From Frankiales bacterium (GTDB lineage: Bacteria > Actinomycetota > Actinomycetes > Mycobacteriales > Jatrophihabitantaceae), in the NCBI GenBank assembly GCA_025963265.1, contig JAOPUY010000338.1, positions 1 through 10,884 of the forward strand: 10,884 nt of DNA, written 5' to 3'. The translations under genes were made by a program, and so were the position numbers. The notes under the pieces were generated by a model. That model did not search any database. It saw nothing but the letters and a program-made list of their open reading frames with translations, and was not told where the DNA came from. This document shows positions 1-6,424 of this stretch, one piece after another (within the stretch, counting starts at the first letter, position 1; each line of letters starts with the position of its first letter).

Positions 1-449
1 ACCAGGTGAAAGAGATTCGCCCCGGCCAGCGTGTAGAGGCTAGAGGCGTAGGCGTTTGCGTCGGGCTTGAAAGAGAACGATACGATCTGGACGACCTGGG
101 CGACGGCGTCGGACACTGTTAGCAGCAGAGCGATGCCGATGCCGAGGACCAGCCGGCCCTGGCTGCCCTCCCGTAGGCCAGCGAGGCCCCATCGGAAGAA
201 CCATGCGCTGACCACCAAGGCCGCCGCGATCGCCCAGCTGACCCAGATCGGCGCGGTCGCCGCGCCGTCGGTTAGCCAGGCCTTGGAGGTGTTCAAACCG
301 CGCAAGTAGAACCACGAAAAGATCAAAGCGGCGACGAAGGACACGTCGGCCAGGATCAGCAGGCCTACGCCGGTCAGCTGCCGACGGCCGACTACATCGA
401 CGTCCTCGTGGTGCGCTCCCGGTGCCCCAGCCTCTGTCGTAAGCGTCAT
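1..449 (-). CDS. ctaE: Cytochrome c oxidase subunit III, N-terminal part (runs off left edge)
   Basis: Heme-copper oxidase subunit III, a core membrane subunit without metals that supports proton uptake and stability of subunit I. Only the first 149 residues are in the window. The ATG at 449 overlaps the subunit I stop in an ATGA, and a GGAGG lies 7 nt upstream, which fixes the start. A hydrophilic N-terminus of about 22 residues is followed by hydrophobic segments at about 24-44, 60-82 and 93-115. The first holds the family-like FSWFYLRGLN pattern near its end. The visible C-terminal part (YASSLYTLAGANLFHL) matches the Y-x-S-x-x-Y-x-L-x-G segment of subunit III, although the usual His before the final L-x-H is Asn. 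Being last in the cupredoxin, II, I, III order supports the call. The rest of the protein is outside the window. Confidence 0.87.
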   Translation of the reverse strand, partial: MTLTTEAGAPGAHHEDVDVVGRRQLTGVGLLILADVSFVAALIFSWFYLRGLNTSKAWLTDGAATAPIWVSWAIAAALVVSAWFFRWGLAGLREGSQGRLVLGIGIALLLTVSDAVAQVVQIVSFSFKPDANAYASSLYTLAGANLFHL

Positions 450-2413
450 AACTCTCCCTCCACCGGCGCGGCTGCGACGACGGCCGCTGCCGGCCCGGCC
501 GGTGCTCCCGCATGAACGGGTTCACGCGCGTCCTCTCCATCGGCCCCCGTCGACGGCTCCTCGCCGTAGCCATAGAAGTCCGAGGTCACAACTGGCATTA
601 CCTCGAAGTTCTCCAACGGGATTGGGTTGGGAACCGTCCACTCAAGGGTCTTGCCGCCCCACGGGTTGGCCGGCGCGCGATCACCGTGCCGCCACGAGCT
701 GATCACCGCGTAGAGAAGCACGAGCATGCCGATTCCGATCGTGTACGCGCCGATGGTGGAGACCAGATTGCCGGTCGCGAACAGATGGGCGTACGTCACG
801 ACGCGCCGCGGCTGGCCCGCCAGCCCGACGGCGAACATGCCCATGAACGTGACGTTGAATCCGATCTGCACCAGCCAGAAAGAAATGTAGCCCGCGCGCT
901 CGTTCATCATTCGCCCGGTCATCTTGGGGAACCAATAGGCCAGCGCGCCGATCGCACCGGTGAGCCCGGCGCCCATAAGCGTGTAGTGGAAATGGGCGGT
1001 GACGAACATAGAGCCGTGCAGCGCATAGTCCGCTGGCACGTCGGACAGATAGATGCCGGTGACGCCGCCAATGATGAAGTTCCACAGCATCGCATAGGTC
1101 GCCATCATCGGCACCGTCGTCCAGACGCGCCCTCGCCAGACCGTCCCGAGGATGACCAAGAACAACAGCCCCGTCGGCACCGAGATCATCTCGGTGGTCA
1201 GCATGAACGGGCCGTTGAGGTCAGGCGCCCAGCCGGAGGCGTACATGTGGTGCGCCCACACCATGACGCTGAGCCCGACGATGCCGGCGATGCTGATGAC
1301 CGCCGCGTTGAAGGAGAACAGCGGCTTGCGGGAGAACACCGGAGTTAGCTCCATTAGGGCCGCCAACGCGGGGATGAGAATGACGTATACCTCGGGGTGC
1401 CCCATCAACCAGAACAGGTTCGCGTAGAGCCAGGGGCTGCCGCCGCCGGAGGCGACGAAGAACTGGCCGCCCTGGGTGCGGTCGACCTGAAGCAGGATTT
1501 GCGATGCCATGAACATCGGGAACGCCGGGATGGCCAGGCCCACGCTGGCCACCGTGCCGTAGACGAAGATCGGCGTCCGGTTCCAGCTCATCCCACGGGC
1601 CCGCATCGTCAACACCGTTGTCGTGATGTTGGCTCCGGCGACCGCGCTCGAGACCGCGAAGATGATGATGAAAACCGAGTAGGAGTCCATACCCGGCGGC
1701 GCCTGGTCGGCCAGGGGCGCGTAACCCACCCAACCGGTTGGGATGCCGCCCAGCACGGCCGCCGACAGCAGCGTCGGAATGGCCGCGACGATGAGCCACA
1801 GGCTGAGGGCGTTCAGTCGGGGAAAGGCCATATCCCGCGCACCGATCATGATCGGCATGATGAAGTTGCCGAACGGGCCGGTCACCATGATGATCGTGGC
1901 CACGATCATTATCAGGCCGTGCAGGCCCACAATCGCGTTGTAGGTCTGCGGATTGAGAAAATGCGAATGCGGTGAGATCAGGTTGGTCCGGATCAGCATC
2001 GCCAACGTGCCGCCGAGGGCGAACAGCACCATCGTGACGACCAGGTACTGAATCCCCACCACCTTGTGGTCGGTGGTGAAACGAAAGTACCGCGAGATCC
2101 CTTGGTCCTTGCCGGCCAGGAACAGCTCGTCCTCACGCCGAAGATCGCGTCCCAATGCCCAGCCGATGGGTCCGTTAAACGCGCCGATGCCGATCATGAA
2201 GCCAACCGCCCAACAGGTCAGGGTGACAAGCACGACCTGGTCTGATCCGTGATCGTCGTCCTGAAGCAGGGAGTGCGCCACCAGCCAGCCGATCAAGCCG
2301 AGGATCACACCGCCGGCGACGGCCGTACCCACGTTAAGTCTCCGCATCAGCCCGCCTCCGGCGGCGGCGGGCTGATGCGGCTGGGCCGGTTGACTGATCA
2401 CAGCCGCGGTCAC
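446..2413 (-). CDS. ctaD: Cytochrome c oxidase subunit I, variant (no K-channel lysine)
   Basis: Catalytic heme-copper oxidase subunit, reducing O2 and pumping protons across the cytoplasmic membrane. Seen in the sequence (655 aa): heme a ligands His165 and His476, heme a3 ligand His474, and CuB ligands His339, His388 and His389. The crosslinking Tyr343 and D-pathway Glu341 lie in GHPEVY, and Asp194/Asn201 match the D-channel entrance. This is an A-type pattern. Two features depart from the family. The PTGIK motif reads PTGLL, so the K-channel lysine is Leu417. The HD pair of the Mg/Mn site is His466-Gly467. Two extra hydrophobic helices (about 30-50 and 60-80) precede the usual first helix at about 116, and a Pro/Ala-rich tail follows residue 610. 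The GTG start has AAGGAGG 6 nt upstream. ATG 2347 is an alternative start (633 aa) with its own GGAGG. Confidence 0.96.
   Translation of the reverse strand: MTAAVISQPAQPHQPAAAGGGLMRRLNVGTAVAGGVILGLIGWLVAHSLLQDDDHGSDQVVLVTLTCWAVGFMIGIGAFNGPIGWALGRDLRREDELFLAGKDQGISRYFRFTTDHKVVGIQYLVVTMVLFALGGTLAMLIRTNLISPHSHFLNPQTYNAIVGLHGLIMIVATIIMVTGPFGNFIMPIMIGARDMAFPRLNALSLWLIVAAIPTLLSAAVLGGIPTGWVGYAPLADQAPPGMDSYSVFIIIFAVSSAVAGANITTTVLTMRARGMSWNRTPIFVYGTVASVGLAIPAFPMFMASQILLQVDRTQGGQFFVASGGGSPWLYANLFWLMGHPEVYVILIPALAALMELTPVFSRKPLFSFNAAVISIAGIVGLSVMVWAHHMYASGWAPDLNGPFMLTTEMISVPTGLLFLVILGTVWRGRVWTTVPMMATYAMLWNFIIGGVTGIYLSDVPADYALHGSMFVTAHFHYTLMGAGLTGAIGALAYWFPKMTGRMMNERAGYISFWLVQIGFNVTFMGMFAVGLAGQPRRVVTYAHLFATGNLVSTIGAYTIGIGMLVLLYAVISSWRHGDRAPANPWGGKTLEWTVPNPIPLENFEVMPVVTSDFYGYGEEPSTGADGEDAREPVHAGAPAGPAAAVVAAAPVEGEL
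2342..2380 (-). promoter_or_regulatory. 15-bp perfect inverted repeat at the 5' end of subunit I gene
   Basis: The arms 2342-2356 and 2366-2380 are exact reverse complements (15 bp, GC-rich) separated by 9 nt. In the mRNA the hairpin begins 33 nt after the first base of the GTG start. Its 3' arm contains ATG 2347 and part of the GGAGG (2355-2359) that sits 7 nt before that ATG. The hairpin could therefore hide an internal start site until a ribosome from GTG 2413 opens it, or it could slow elongation or be a processing site. No T-run follows, so it is not a standard terminator. The repeat is seen directly; any regulatory role is inference. Confidence 0.6.
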
Positions 2414-2419
2414 TTATGG

Positions 2420-2426
2420 CCTCCTT
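2420..2426 (-). promoter_or_regulatory. Ribosome binding site of subunit I (AAGGAGG)
   Basis: AAGGAGG on the minus strand, 6 nt before GTG 2413, in the 25-nt gap after the subunit II stop. It is the strongest Shine-Dalgarno match in the operon and supports the GTG over the internal ATG as the main start. Confidence 0.75.
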
Positions 2427-2438
2427 CGTGTTCGGGCA

Positions 2439-3203
2439 TCACGTGTGGCCCCCGTTCTGTGCGATCCAGGTTGTGAAGTCGGCTGGGTTGACCACATGGG
2501 CGGCTGTCTCCATGTCGGCATGTCGCAAGCCGCACAGTTCGGCGCACCGCACGTCGAACGTCCCGAGTTTGTCGGGCGTGACGGACGTCTTAGTGGTGAC
2601 GCCCGGGTTCGCGTCGACCTTGATCCCCATCTGAACGACCCAGAACGAATGGATCACGTCCTTGCTCGTCACGTGGAAGACCACAGGGCGGTTCAACGGC
2701 AAATAGAGCTGATCGGATTCGACGTTGCCCTCATCGGGATAGCTGAAGGTCCACACCCACTGCTGACCGGTCACGTTCACCACGAGCGGGTTGCTGGCCT
2801 CGGCGGCCGAGGTCACCGACGTCATCTCGGCCAGACCCCAAATCAACAGGAAGACGCACAGCACCGTGGAGACGGCGGCCCAAGTGATGGTGACCGGGCC
2901 ATATCCGCGGACGGCCGGGCCGTCCTCAGTCGGGCGCCCCTTGCTCTTCCACCGAATAAGACTGTAGATCGCGACGGCCCAGACGAGCGCCGCCACCGGG
3001 CTGGCCGCGATCGAGAAGACCCGCATTGTGCTCTCGACCGCCCGCATCGTCGGCGAGGCCGGTGGCCCCATCAGCCGGGTAGGAACCCAGATTGAGAATA
3101 GGACCAGCAGGATGGTCAGAGCCAGCCAGATCCAGCCGATCCGCCAGTAGTCAATTCTGCTGTGGCGTCTCGGCGGGTCGGCGACCGCGGGCTCAACACT
3201 CAT
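2439..3203 (-). CDS. ctaC: Cytochrome c oxidase subunit II, CuA-binding
   Basis: Electron-entry subunit: accepts electrons at the dinuclear CuA centre outside the membrane and passes them to heme a in subunit I. In the 254-aa form the ligands are His185 (DVIHSFW), Cys220, Glu222, Cys224, His228 and Met231 (C-x-E-x-C-x3-H-x2-M), which is a complete CuA set. The aromatic electron-entry patch is present as QWVWTFSYP (148-156). No cytochrome c domain follows, so it is not a caa3-type fusion. There are three hydrophobic segments (about 23-40, 63-83, 105-126) where the family usually has two; the first could be an uncleaved signal anchor. I chose ATG 3203 because GAAAGGG lies 7 nt upstream. A TTG at 3221 and an ATG at 3209 are in frame but poorly spaced. 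It lies 46 nt after the cupredoxin gene and 25 nt before subunit I. Confidence 0.94.
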   Translation of the reverse strand: MSVEPAVADPPRRHSRIDYWRIGWIWLALTILLVLFSIWVPTRLMGPPASPTMRAVESTMRVFSIAASPVAALVWAVAIYSLIRWKSKGRPTEDGPAVRGYGPVTITWAAVSTVLCVFLLIWGLAEMTSVTSAAEASNPLVVNVTGQQWVWTFSYPDEGNVESDQLYLPLNRPVVFHVTSKDVIHSFWVVQMGIKVDANPGVTTKTSVTPDKLGTFDVRCAELCGLRHADMETAAHVVNPADFTTWIAQNGGHT

Positions 3204-3249
3204 CGACATGCCCTTTCGCAATCAGTAGGCCCTCGTCGGTCATGCCTGA

Positions 3250-3942
3250 TCACACGACGTTGATGTTGCCGGACATGTAGCCCTGGGTGGACATCGGGCC
3301 GCCGAACTTGGCGTAGTACCCGTCGCCGCAAGGGAACTCGCAGTTCCAGACGTACTCGCCCTTGCCGCCAGTGATGAAGGAGAAAGTGACGACGTGCGGC
3401 GCCGGGTAGTCGGTGCCCTCGACTTCGGGTGCGTCGTCGGACACCGCTGGCAACGGCACGCTGACGAAGAGCGGATCTTGGTTGGTGGGGAGCGCGTGGA
3501 TGGTGAAGGTGTGGCCGATCGCGTCCGGGTCGGCCTCGGTCATGGTCTTTCCGTCCACCGTCATCGTTCCGTCGACGGTGCCGCGAACCTTGGCGAAGAA
3601 GGGGTTTGTGATCGTCTCACCGCCGTCGTACTGGTCGATGGTGATGGTGACCAGGCTGTGCGCAGGCACCTCGAAGTTGCTGGTCGGACCGTAGCTGACC
3701 CAGTCCGGGTGAGCGCCACCGTCGGCGCCGTGCTCGCCGGCTTCGCTGTCGGGATAGGTCGCCAGGTTCAGAAACGCGTGCGGCAGCTGCCCCTGGGCGG
3801 TATCCGCTGTGCCGTTGACCGTGGCCTTAAGCAGGCCTGGCGTCGCGCCCGCAGTGGACAGCACAAATCCCGTGATGGCCACCGCGGCAACACCGCCGAC
3901 GATCACCGCGCCTGCTCCTAGAAGTATTCCGCGCCTGAACAC
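3250..3942 (-). CDS. Membrane-anchored cupredoxin-like protein with Cys-x3-Cys
   Basis: First gene of the oxidase operon; a 230-aa protein with an N-terminal anchor or signal (about 5-30) and an exported domain. The fold looks like a cupredoxin. IGHTFTIH (142-149) could give the first His ligand, and a final beta hairpin leads to WNCEFPCG with Cys201 and Cys205, followed by Met217 and Met223 in GPM-x3-GYM-x-G near the C-terminus. The Cys spacing equals that of CuA, but the His and Met that should follow are Tyr209 and Lys212, and no His occurs after Cys201. It is therefore neither a canonical CuA nor a standard blue-copper site. From context I infer an electron donor to, or copper-handling partner of, the oxidase. 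The GTG start at 3942 has GAAAGG 7 nt upstream; a start at 3990 would add 16 residues with no ribosome site. I have no confident family name. Confidence 0.78.
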   Translation of the reverse strand: MFRRGILLGAGAVIVGGVAAVAITGFVLSTAGATPGLLKATVNGTADTAQGQLPHAFLNLATYPDSEAGEHGADGGAHPDWVSYGPTSNFEVPAHSLVTITIDQYDGGETITNPFFAKVRGTVDGTMTVDGKTMTEADPDAIGHTFTIHALPTNQDPLFVSVPLPAVSDDAPEVEGTDYPAPHVVTFSFITGGKGEYVWNCEFPCGDGYYAKFGGPMSTQGYMSGNINVV

Positions 3943-3995
3943 AGGGTCACCTTTCGACCAGCACGTGGGTCGAGAATTCGACTCGGGCAAGGATC

Positions 3996-4024
3996 AATCT
4001 CGACCTCCGACCGCATTCTGTCAA
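3996..4024 (-). promoter_or_regulatory. Candidate promoter of the oxidase operon
   Basis: A perfect TTGACA (-35, 4019-4024 minus strand), a 17-nt spacer, then GAGATT (-10, 3996-4001), which keeps only the A at position 2, one A and the final T of the consensus. It would give a leader of about 45 nt before GTG 3942. The -35 is strong and the -10 is weak. Confidence 0.45.
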
Positions 4025-4057
4025 TATCTTTCCTTGGGCGCTGATTGCTAACAGATC

Positions 4058-4086
4058 TTGATAGAGCATTGGGTTTCGCGTATTCA
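4058..4086 (+). promoter_or_regulatory. Candidate promoter for ctaG
   Basis: TTGATA (4058-4063), a 17-nt spacer, and TATTCA (4081-4086). The -35 matches 5 of 6 consensus bases and the -10 matches 3 of 6. It lies in the 174-bp divergent gap and would place the transcript start about 25 nt before GTG 4117. Confidence 0.35.
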
Positions 4087-4116
4087 AACCCGCCTTACGC
4101 GGGTAGCCTCGCCGAC

Positions 4117-4995
4117 GTGCGAGACTTCTGGATTTTTGTCGGCACCTGGAACTGGGATCCAACTGTTGTGGTGCCTTTGCTCGCCACCGGCCTGGCGTAC
4201 CTGTGGTGCTGCCGCATTGTTAGCCGCTCACATCCGTCTCAGCGCTGGCCAGTCTGCGACCTCGCATGCTTCCTCGCTGGCCTGGCATCGATCTGGCTGG
4301 TCCTGATCGGGCCAATCGGCTGCTACGACGACACTTTCTTCTGGTCACACATGGTCCAGCACATGGTCCTGATGATGCTCGCGGGCCCGCTGATCGTGCT
4401 CGGGTCGCCCGTCCTGCTACTGCTTCGGGTCTGTTCGCGGCAGGTACGCAGGCAGCGCGTCCTGCCAGTGCTGCGCAGCCGAGCAGCCGTTCTACTCACC
4501 GATCCGGTGCTTACCTGGCTGGCGTTTGCTGGGGTTCTGGTCGGCACGCATTTTTCGCCCTTCTACAACTTTGCGCTAACGCACGAATGGGCCCACCGAT
4601 TTATTGAGCACCCGCTTTACCTCGGCGTGTCAGTGATTTATTACTATTCTGTAATCGGCGACAATCCGTTACCGCGAGAGCGGCGACCGTCACTAAAAGT
4701 GATCTCCCTTGGGCTAATGATGGTGCCCGAGGCAATGACCGGATTCTTCCTCTACGCCAGCCCGTACGTCCTGTACCCGCACTACGCCCAAGTGTCACGC
4801 CCCTTCGGCCCGAGCGCATTGACCGACCAGCAGCTCGGCGGTTCGCTGATGTGGGCTGGCGGCATGCTGCTGGACACGGCATTCATCGCGCTCGCCACCC
4901 GAGAGTGGCTTCGTCACGACGCACGGAAGACCAGGCGGATAGATCTCGTGATGAGCCGCGTTTCCCATTCCCCGGTAAGGACGACCACTCGGTGA
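4117..4995 (+). CDS. ctaG: CtaG-type (caa3) cytochrome c oxidase assembly membrane protein
   Basis: Multi-helix membrane protein of the caa3_CtaG family, linked to copper insertion (CuB) into oxidase subunit I. In the 292-aa form the N-terminus carries W-x-W-DP (11-15). The family hallmark HM-x-QHM (His78, His82) is followed by a Pro/Gly-rich helix (88-103), then a TH-SPFY region, EHPLYLG, a PEAMTG helix and a final MW-x-GG-x-LLD helix, giving about seven membrane segments. I chose GTG 4117 because the TWNWDP segment begins about ten residues later, as in relatives; GGGTAG lies 10 nt upstream. An in-frame TTG at 4045 would add 24 residues that overlap the likely promoter. It is transcribed away from the oxidase operon, and its stop overlaps the next gene by GTGA. 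Confidence 0.88.
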   Translation: MRDFWIFVGTWNWDPTVVVPLLATGLAYLWCCRIVSRSHPSQRWPVCDLACFLAGLASIWLVLIGPIGCYDDTFFWSHMVQHMVLMMLAGPLIVLGSPVLLLLRVCSRQVRRQRVLPVLRSRAAVLLTDPVLTWLAFAGVLVGTHFSPFYNFALTHEWAHRFIEHPLYLGVSVIYYYSVIGDNPLPRERRPSLKVISLGLMMVPEAMTGFFLYASPYVLYPHYAQVSRPFGPSALTDQQLGGSLMWAGGMLLDTAFIALATREWLRHDARKTRRIDLVMSRVSHSPVRTTTR

Positions 4996-5363
4996 CCGGG
5001 TCAGCGGAATGGAGTCGGCGGTACCTCTCGGCCGCCGCCCTGAAGCTGCATCTCACGCTGCTGCTCGCTGGTGGTGGCTGCCTGGCGGCGGGCTGGTTTG
5101 AGTGGACGCGGGCTCTCGACGGGCACGAAGTGGCCTGGGTCTACGCCTTCGAATGGCCGTTCTTCGCGCTGGCGGGCAGCGTGCTTTGGTGGCGGCTGCT
5201 GCCCGCGAGCCGCGCGCCCTGCTCGAGAGAACCGGGGGCGACCAACCGGCAAATCGCCGCAGGAACAGAATCCGCAACGGACACCGGGCTAATCGCCTGG
5301 CAGGACTACCTGGCCAGACTGCACATCACCGATCCGCCGGGGGGTCCGCCGCGCCGGCGGTGA
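4992..5363 (+). CDS. Small two-helix membrane protein with EWP motif
   Basis: A 123-aa protein starting at a GTG that overlaps the ctaG stop (GTGA), so it is probably translationally coupled; AAGGA lies 10 nt upstream. Two hydrophobic segments (about 18-38 and 49-70) frame a short loop. The second carries VYAFEWPFFA followed by LWWRLL. This Y-x-x-EWP-x-FA pattern recalls small actinobacterial membrane proteins found near cytochrome oxidase genes, whose function I do not know. The C-terminal half (about 73-123) is hydrophilic and ends in a Pro/Arg-rich tail. Coupling to ctaG suggests a role in oxidase assembly, which is inference. The reading frame closes inside a hairpin shared with ctaB. Confidence 0.7.
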   Translation: MTGSAEWSRRYLSAAALKLHLTLLLAGGGCLAAGWFEWTRALDGHEVAWVYAFEWPFFALAGSVLWWRLLPASRAPCSREPGATNRQIAAGTESATDTGLIAWQDYLARLHITDPPGGPPRRR

Positions 5364-5375
5364 CCTCTCACCGCC
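5346..5375. terminator. Overlapping hairpins at a convergent gene junction
   Basis: An 8-bp perfect stem, 5356-5363 with 5368-5375, has a 4-nt loop. It contains the TGA of the small membrane gene (5361-5363) and, on the other strand, the TGA of ctaB (5368-5370). A second stem (5346-5351 with 5355-5360, 6 bp, 3-nt loop) overlaps the first, so only one can form at a time. There is no T-run on either side. It is a plausible bidirectional stop for convergent transcripts, but not a standard intrinsic terminator. Confidence 0.4.
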
Positions 5376-6303
5376 ACGCCCCCGGAAGCTCCACGCTGAG
5401 CGCGGCGGCGACGAAAAGCAGGGTCAGGTAGGTGATGGACGCGTGGAAGACCGAGGTCGGGCGGGGCGGCAAGTCGTGCGCCACCCGGTTGCGTAAGGCA
5501 TAGGTCTTGGCCAAGAACCAGCCGCCGAGCAACGCCGCGGCAGCGGGATACTCCAGCCCGGTGTTAGCGACCGGCCACAAGATCAGGGACGCGGCCACCA
5601 TAGCCCAGGAGTAAGCGATGATCCGGCCGGCGACAAACCGCGGCGTCGCCACGACCGGCAGCATCGGGACGCCGGCGGCCGCGTAGTCGTCGCGGAACTG
5701 CATTGCCAGCGCCCAGAAGTGCGGTGGCGTCCACAGGAAGACAATCCCGAACAGGACCACCGGCGTCCAGGTCAACGAGTTCGACACTGCCGCCGAGCCG
5801 ATCAGCACCGGCATGCAGCCGGCTGCGCCGCCCCACACAATGTTTTGCGACGTGCGTCGCTTGAGGATGCCGGTGTAGACGATCACGTAGAAGGCGATCG
5901 CGGCGGCAGCGAGCAGCGCGGCCAGCGCGTTGGTGGTAAGCCACAGCAGCCCGATCGAGGCCGCGCCGAGGATAAGCCCGAACGACAAGGCACTTCGCGG
6001 GCTGACCCGGTCGTGATTGAGCGGCCGGCCCGCCGTCCGGCGCATGACGGCGTCGATGTCCCGATCGATGAAGCAGTTCAGCGCATTGGCGCTGCCCGCG
6101 GCCAGGCTCCCGCCGATGAGGGTGGCCGCGGCCGTGCCCAGCGGCGGCAAGCCGTGAGCGGCCAGCATCATCGCTGGGACGGTGGTGACGAGTAGGAGTT
6201 CGATTATCCGGGGTTTGGTGAGCGCAACGTAGTCCCCGAGCACCGCCAGCCTGGGGATCGACGGACGGTGGGAAACGAGGGATACGCGGTGGATGTCGGC
6301 CAT
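5368..6303 (-). CDS. ctaB: Protoheme IX farnesyltransferase (heme O synthase)
   Basis: UbiA-family membrane prenyltransferase that adds a farnesyl group to heme b, giving heme O, the precursor of heme A for aa3 oxidases. The 311-aa length is typical. Seen in order: [12 protein letters not shown] (29-40), the Mg-prenyl-diphosphate motif NCFIDRDID with Asn76, Asp80 and Asp84, a following RRTAGRPL, then [21 protein letters not shown] and PPHFWALAM with a downstream [15 protein letters not shown]. About nine hydrophobic helices can be counted. ATG 6303 is the first start in the frame; GGGGAG is only 2 nt upstream, so initiation may be weak. It lies 121 bp after the tlpA-like gene on the same strand and converges with the ctaG pair, leaving 4 bp between stops. 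Heme A synthase is not in the window. Confidence 0.97.
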   Translation of the reverse strand: MADIHRVSLVSHRPSIPRLAVLGDYVALTKPRIIELLLVTTVPAMMLAAHGLPPLGTAAATLIGGSLAAGSANALNCFIDRDIDAVMRRTAGRPLNHDRVSPRSALSFGLILGAASIGLLWLTTNALAALLAAAAIAFYVIVYTGILKRRTSQNIVWGGAAGCMPVLIGSAAVSNSLTWTPVVLFGIVFLWTPPHFWALAMQFRDDYAAAGVPMLPVVATPRFVAGRIIAYSWAMVAASLILWPVANTGLEYPAAAALLGGWFLAKTYALRNRVAHDLPPRPTSVFHASITYLTLLFVAAALSVELPGAWR

Positions 6304-6343
6304 AACTCCCCGATCGCGTAGGTGAGAACGCTTCGCGGGTCGG

Positions 6344-6373
6344 AAGTTAGCACTCGCGGCCTCACGTGCGAAA
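6344..6373 (-). promoter_or_regulatory. Weak candidate promoter for ctaB
   Basis: The minus strand reads TGCTAACTT (6344-6352), an extended -10 type with TAACTT as hexamer, with a poor -35 (TTTCGC, 6368-6373) 18 nt away. It would place the transcript start about 35 nt before ATG 6303. It is listed because a hairpin lies between it and the upstream gene. Confidence 0.2.
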
Positions 6374-6378
6374 GCTCC

Positions 6379-6405
6379 GATGATCGCGTCCTAGACGCGC
6401 ACATC
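6379..6405 (-). terminator. Hairpin 19 nt after the tlpA-like gene
   Basis: A 6-bp perfect stem (6385-6390 with 6394-6399) has a 3-nt loop, and a 4-bp outer stem (6379-6382 with 6402-6405) lies across a 2x2 mismatch. It falls just after the stop at 6425-6427. No clear T-run follows, so termination would be partial or factor-dependent. Confidence 0.3.
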
Positions 6406-6424
6406 AGAGTTGGCGAGATTTGGG

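Noticed and set aside
512..1348. Long plus-strand frame (278 codons) opposite subunit I
   Set aside because: It is antisense to a certain gene, its product is rich in Arg, His, Gly and Asp with no domain, and it arises from G/C-biased third positions on the other strand.
2445..3095. Plus-strand frame of 216 codons opposite subunit II
   Set aside because: Antisense to a gene with a full CuA motif; low-complexity Arg/His/Asp composition and no homologous pattern.
3193..3243. Tiny 16-codon minus-strand frame between the cupredoxin and subunit II genes
   Set aside because: It starts with ATG just after the cupredoxin stop and overlaps the subunit II start, but the ribosome site is weak and the peptide has no features.
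4045..4116. N-terminal extension of ctaG from TTG 4045
   Set aside because: TTG start without a ribosome site, and the extension runs through the best promoter candidate; family members begin close to the TWNWDP segment.
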